From an uncultured Bacillota bacterium (GTDB lineage: Bacteria; Bacillota_I; Bacilli_A; RF39; UBA660), in contig CAMOYT010000009.1 in NCBI GenBank assembly GCA_946630315.1, forward strand, positions 1-40,035: DNA of 40,035 bases, read 5' to 3'. Made by a program: the position numbers and the translations under genes. Of this stretch, positions 36,927 through 40,035 are shown piece by piece. The notes below the pieces were generated by a model. It was not told where the DNA came from and searched no databases. It was given only the letters and a program-made list of their open reading frames with translations. Position 1 is the stretch's first letter. Every line of letters starts with the position of its first letter.

Positions 36927-36961
36927 TTGCAAAAATAGAAATAATATGATTAAATTATAAT
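36927..36961 (+). promoter_or_regulatory. Probable promoter of the surface-fibre operon
   Basis: TTGCAA (36927-36932) with TTAAAT at 36950-36955 after 17 bp, or TATAAT at 36956-36961 after 23 bp. The -10 choice is uncertain. Leader of about 40 bases with GGAGG. Confidence 0.45.
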
Positions 36962-37005
36962 TGTAATAATACAATCATAAAGATAAAGAATGGAGGATAT
37001 GAAAA

Positions 37006-37521
37006 ATGAAAAAACGTACAGGAATTATTGGTGTATTAATTGCAATTTTAGTATTAGGAATTGGTTATGCTGCAGTGTCTGGTGTTGACTTATTAGTTAA
37101 TGGTACTGCTAATGTTAAAGTAGACGATGCAAACTTTAAAGTTCACTATGATCAATCAGCAAATCCAACTATCACTATGGGAGATGGTGTAGTTAATACA
37201 GCTACAGTTACAGCTACATATACAGATGACTTACATGCAACAATTAATGTTGATGGATTTACAAAGAGAGGAGATAAAGCAACAGTGGTTTATACTATTG
37301 TTAATGAAAGTGAAGATATTGATGCTACTTTAAGTTCTCCTGAAATTGATGAGTTTGATACTGAATATTTTAATGTAACTGCTACTCTTGGAAAAGAAGA
37401 GCTTGCTAAAGGTGGAGATACTACTACTTTAACTGTTGTTGTTGAAGCTATTAAGACTCCAACTGTTGATGATGTATCTACTAATATTAATATTACTGTT
37501 CCAGCAGATCCAGTACTTTAA
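37006..37521 (+). CDS. TasA/camelysin-like secreted fibre protein
   Basis: A 171-residue protein with a signal peptide (MKKRTGIIGVLIAILVLGIGY and onward, about 1-25) and a strand-rich mature part: LLVNGTANVKVDDANFKVHY, VNTATVTATYTDDLHATINVDG, DKATVVYTIVNESEDIDATLSS, and TTTLTVVVEAIKT. This pattern (a beta-sandwich with NESEDIDA-like motif after 'TVVYTIVN') resembles the TasA/CotN/camelysin group, whose members are matured by SipW and form fibres. The next gene is a SipW-type peptidase, which strongly supports the call. Its codons differ from neighbours: more GCA, ACA, ATC and GTT, as in highly expressed genes. GGAGG lies nine bases before ATG 37006. Confidence 0.8.
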   Translation: MKKRTGIIGVLIAILVLGIGYAAVSGVDLLVNGTANVKVDDANFKVHYDQSANPTITMGDGVVNTATVTATYTDDLHATINVDGFTKRGDKATVVYTIVNESEDIDATLSSPEIDEFDTEYFNVTATLGKEELAKGGDTTTLTVVVEAIKTPTVDDVSTNINITVPADPVL

Positions 37522-37584
37522 TAAGATTTTAGAACTGTAATATAAAAAAATAAAACAAGAAAAGAGATAAGTGAGGGGAAGTAC

Positions 37585-38706
37585 ATGAAAAAGAATAATG
37601 TCATTCTTAAGATTGAAATATTGTTAGTTATACTTTTAAGTGCATGTACTTTCTTTCGTTTTACTAGCAATAAAATATTTATTGCTTTTTTGCTATTATT
37701 AGTAGCGTTACTATTAGGTTATTTCTTCAAAAAAGAAAAAGTATTAAAATCAGATAAAAATAAAATACTTAAAATATTACTTGTCTTTTCAATATTATAT
37801 TTAGCTTTATTTTATATGATGGGTTTATATACTGGATATAATAAAGCAAGTAATATATTTGGTCTTAGTACAATTATTAAGTATATAATACCTTTTACAG
37901 TTATTATTATTTCTACTGAGTATATTAGAAAAAAATTACTAATTAATGATTCATTAAAATCTAAGGCTTTAGTAGTTATTATTACGACATTTATTGATAT
38001 ATTGTTATATATTAATTTATATAGTGCTGATAATTTAGATAGTTTCTTAATTTTACTTGGTTTTATTACTTTTGCTAGTGTTGCTAATAACTTATTGTTT
38101 ACTTATTTATGTTCTAGATATGGAATTAAGTCAATTATTATATATAGGTTAATTACTACTTTGTATATTTATTTTATTCCATATGAGCCAGATGTTTATG
38201 TATACTTTAGAACATTTATTAGAATGCTTTTCCCATTACTTATTTATTTATATTTGGAAAAGTATTATAATAGTGACAAGGAAGCTACTAGTAAGAAAGA
38301 TTTTAGAAAACAAATTATTAGTCTTATTGTTGGTACTTGTATGATAATTGCTGTTATTATGCTTGTTTCATGCAAATTCTATGCTGGAGTTCTAGTAATA
38401 GGTAGTGATTCTATGACTGGGACTATAGATAGAGGAGATGTAGTTTTCTATATAGCTGATAAAGATAATATTAAAAAAAGTGATGTTATAGTCTTTGAAA
38501 GAAAAGATGTTAGAATAGTTCATAGAGTTATTAATAAATTAAATATTAATGATAGTGAAAGATATTATACTCAAGGAGATGCTAATAAATATCCAGATGA
38601 ATTTTATGTTTCTCAAAACGAAGTAATTGGAAAAGTTTTGTTTAAAATTAAATATATAGGAAAACCAACATTATGGTTAAGAAATGTTTTTGATAAAGAG
38701 GGATGA
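37585..38706 (+). CDS. SipW/ER-type signal peptidase I with large membrane domain
   Basis: A 373-residue membrane peptidase. About seven hydrophobic helices fill residues 5-225. The catalytic domain (about 245-360) has GSDSMTGTIDRGDVVFY with Ser276, VIVFERKDVRIVHRV with His313, and YYTQGDANKYPDEF with Asp332 as likely third residue. His in place of the usual general-base Lys marks the ER/archaeal (SipW) type, which matures TasA-like proteins. SipW itself is about 190 residues, so the seven-helix N-terminal domain is extra; I do not recognise it. GAGGGG precedes ATG 37585. It is between its probable substrate and a DUF5305-like gene that overlaps its SD region. Confidence 0.85.
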   Translation: MKKNNVILKIEILLVILLSACTFFRFTSNKIFIAFLLLLVALLLGYFFKKEKVLKSDKNKILKILLVFSILYLALFYMMGLYTGYNKASNIFGLSTIIKYIIPFTVIIISTEYIRKKLLINDSLKSKALVVIITTFIDILLYINLYSADNLDSFLILLGFITFASVANNLLFTYLCSRYGIKSIIIYRLITTLYIYFIPYEPDVYVYFRTFIRMLFPLLIYLYLEKYYNSDKEATSKKDFRKQIISLIVGTCMIIAVIMLVSCKFYAGVLVIGSDSMTGTIDRGDVVFYIADKDNIKKSDVIVFERKDVRIVHRVINKLNINDSERYYTQGDANKYPDEFYVSQNEVIGKVLFKIKYIGKPTLWLRNVFDKEG

Positions 38707-38708
38707 AA

Positions 38709-40019
38709 ATGAGTAAGAAAGTAGATACTAGAAAAAAAGATATTAGGAAATTTGTTATTGTTATTAGTTGTTTATTGATAGCAGGTATATTATTATTATG
38801 TTTTTACTTTATAAGTGGTAATAAAAGAGTTATGACTTATAAAGAGAGTAGTGATATAGACTATAAAGTTATGCTTAAGGATAATGAGTTCTATGAAGAT
38901 AATTATCTAGATAAAGATAAAGGTTATATTGCTAGTATAATAGACTCTATATTAATAACTAATTATAATTATAAAGTTGATTTCTCTGAAGATGTTGATT
39001 ATGATTATTCTTATAAAGTAGTTGCTGAAATTGATGTTAAAGATCAAAAGAATGACAATAACATTTATCATTTTAGTGAAGTTTTATCAGAGAAAAAGAA
39101 TAGTAAAGATCGTGGAGATATTGATATTACTATTAGTGATTTGAGTGTTAATTTTCCTAAATATAATAATATAATTAGTAAATTTAAAAATATTTATGAA
39201 TTAAATAATATTAATAGTTCTTTAAATGTTAATTTATATGTAACTATTAATAATATTAATGGAAGAGATGTTAGTAAGTTTAATGATAAAAAGGTTGCTA
39301 GTTTAATTGTACCTTTAACATTAAATACAGTAAGTATTGATACTAGTAAAAATATAAATGTAGATAATAATGTGGTTGAATTAGATGGTGGTAATTATAT
39401 TATTTGGGTCTTATTCCTTGGATTACTATTAATAATAATTGGTGCTGTTTATGCAGTTTGTTTAGTAGTTTACTTAAGAAAGAGTAGAACTGCTCAAATG
39501 ATTTATGATAAAGAAATTAAGAATATAATGAATAATTATAATGGTTATATTCAAAGAATTAGTGATTCTTATGATATAGGTACTTCACAAGTATTAAAGA
39601 TTGAAAGCTTCAATGATATTTTAGAGATTAGAGATACTTTAAAACAACCTATATTAATGCTTGAAAATGATAAGAAAGATGGTACATTCTTTATTATTCC
39701 AGCAACTAATAATATTATTTATACTTATGCTTTAAGAGTAGTTGATATTAAAGCTAAGATGGATGGTAAAGAGGTTCCTACTTATAATATTACTGAAATA
39801 ATAGCTAGTGACTTTAAGAAAAACAAGAAATTTACTGATAAGTATATTAAAGAACAAATTACTATGACTACTGCTATGCCTAAAGTAGATGAGTCTAATG
39901 TAATTAAAGGTAGTAAAGATAAAGATAATAAACTTTATGATCAATTAGAGAAAACTAGTAGTTTTGATTTTAGTAGTTTAAGAAAAGAAACTAAGAAAGC
40001 TAAGAAAAAGAATAAATAA
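38709..40019 (+). CDS. DUF5305-like bitopic membrane protein
   Basis: A 436-residue protein with an N-terminal helix (about 14-34, IVISCLLIAGILLLCFYFI), an outer region of about 200 residues, a second helix (about 232-256, IIWVLFLGLLLIIIGAVYAVCLVVY), and a cytoplasmic C-terminal part. The outer opening KESSDIDYKVMLKDNEFYEDNYLDKDKGYIASIIDSI, followed by strand-rich YNYKVDF and SYKVVAEIDVK, matches the DUF5305 domain. In archaea and some Firmicutes this domain occurs beside SipW-like peptidases. The likely role is in surface assembly, by context. The ATG 38709 is six bases after GAGGG; ATG 38703 abuts it. The C-terminus is rich in Lys. After the stop AAGGAGAAG appears, so another gene probably follows outside the window. 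Confidence 0.8.
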   Translation: MSKKVDTRKKDIRKFVIVISCLLIAGILLLCFYFISGNKRVMTYKESSDIDYKVMLKDNEFYEDNYLDKDKGYIASIIDSILITNYNYKVDFSEDVDYDYSYKVVAEIDVKDQKNDNNIYHFSEVLSEKKNSKDRGDIDITISDLSVNFPKYNNIISKFKNIYELNNINSSLNVNLYVTINNINGRDVSKFNDKKVASLIVPLTLNTVSIDTSKNINVDNNVVELDGGNYIIWVLFLGLLLIIIGAVYAVCLVVYLRKSRTAQMIYDKEIKNIMNNYNGYIQRISDSYDIGTSQVLKIESFNDILEIRDTLKQPILMLENDKKDGTFFIIPATNNIIYTYALRVVDIKAKMDGKEVPTYNITEIIASDFKKNKKFTDKYIKEQITMTTAMPKVDESNVIKGSKDKDNKLYDQLEKTSSFDFSSLRKETKKAKKKNK

Positions 40020-40035
40020 AAGGAGAAGTTTTACT

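Noticed and set aside
1-40035. Mycoplasma-like recoding of UGA to Trp
   Set aside because: TGA ends several full-length genes (nadD, tkt, mutL, rnc, signal peptidase) and Trp is encoded by TGG.
1-40035. CRISPR array, IS element or prophage
   Set aside because: I found no spaced direct repeats, transposase or phage structural gene, and codon use is uniform apart from the TasA-like gene.

Overview
The window is very AT-rich, with short spacers and strong AGGTGAT-type ribosome binding sites. UGA is used as a stop (for example at nadD, mutL, tkt, rnc and the signal peptidase gene), so the standard bacterial code applies. The gene set is that of a low-GC Gram-positive (Bacilli-type) chromosome: YneF and YitT proteins, tkt next to yneF, mutL-miaA, rpsT, rnc, yidD and lipoproteins. 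It has peptidoglycan precursor genes and an MEP-pathway gene (ispE), so it is not a wall-less mollicute. An uncultured, host-associated Bacilli lineage of the RF39 kind is a reasonable guess, but that is inference. Every gene looks intact. I see no insertion sequence, prophage, CRISPR array or rRNA.

Region 1 (1-9894). After a YitT membrane protein lies a pyridine-nucleotide (NAD) recycling cluster: nicotinamidase-like, pncB, nadE, a zinc-ribbon protein, nadD, an unassigned P-loop kinase and a PncC/CinA NMN deamidase. It continues with a Nudix-winged-helix regulator of the NrtR type whose Nudix box is degraded. A consensus promoter before the first gene has its -10 box centred in a 19-bp palindrome that recurs 54 bp downstream, a likely operator pair. 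The same run ends in a small unknown gene and a MurL-MurD2 pair, the rare alternative route that places L-glutamate on UDP-MurNAc-L-Ala and then epimerises it.

Region 2 (9900-20450). Two PlsC acyltransferases (one with a helical insertion), an alpha/beta hydrolase, a DUF1003 protein, a lipoprotein and two tandem tRNA genes (Arg-CCG, Thr-GGT). These are followed by a GH10-type glycoside hydrolase with no signal peptide and a C-terminal anchor, tRNA-Thr(CGT), an unknown gene, ispE, a membrane protein, a 17-codon ORF ending in a terminator upstream of an ATPase-CYTH fusion gene, and an unknown minus-strand gene.

Region 3 (20500-31500). Transketolase, yneF, a surface protein, uvrC, a membrane-anchored GH114-like hydrolase, a type IV pilin-like protein, mutL-miaA, then a minus-strand transglutaminase-like protein and rpsT.

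Region 4 (31570-40035). Four uncharacterised helical proteins in a row, of which two share a 37-residue motif. On the minus strand lie yidD and a ZnuA-like lipoprotein that has lost its metal-binding histidines. Then come rnc and an apparent surface-fibre operon (TasA/camelysin-like protein, SipW-type signal peptidase, DUF5305-like protein) that probably continues past the window.

Regulation at window scale: most genes are single or short units. Hairpin-plus-T-tract terminators often overlap the stop codon, and are frequently followed at once by an extended -10 box TGNTATAAT, commonly without a recognisable -35. Several leaders are so short that the ribosome binding site lies almost at the inferred transcript start.
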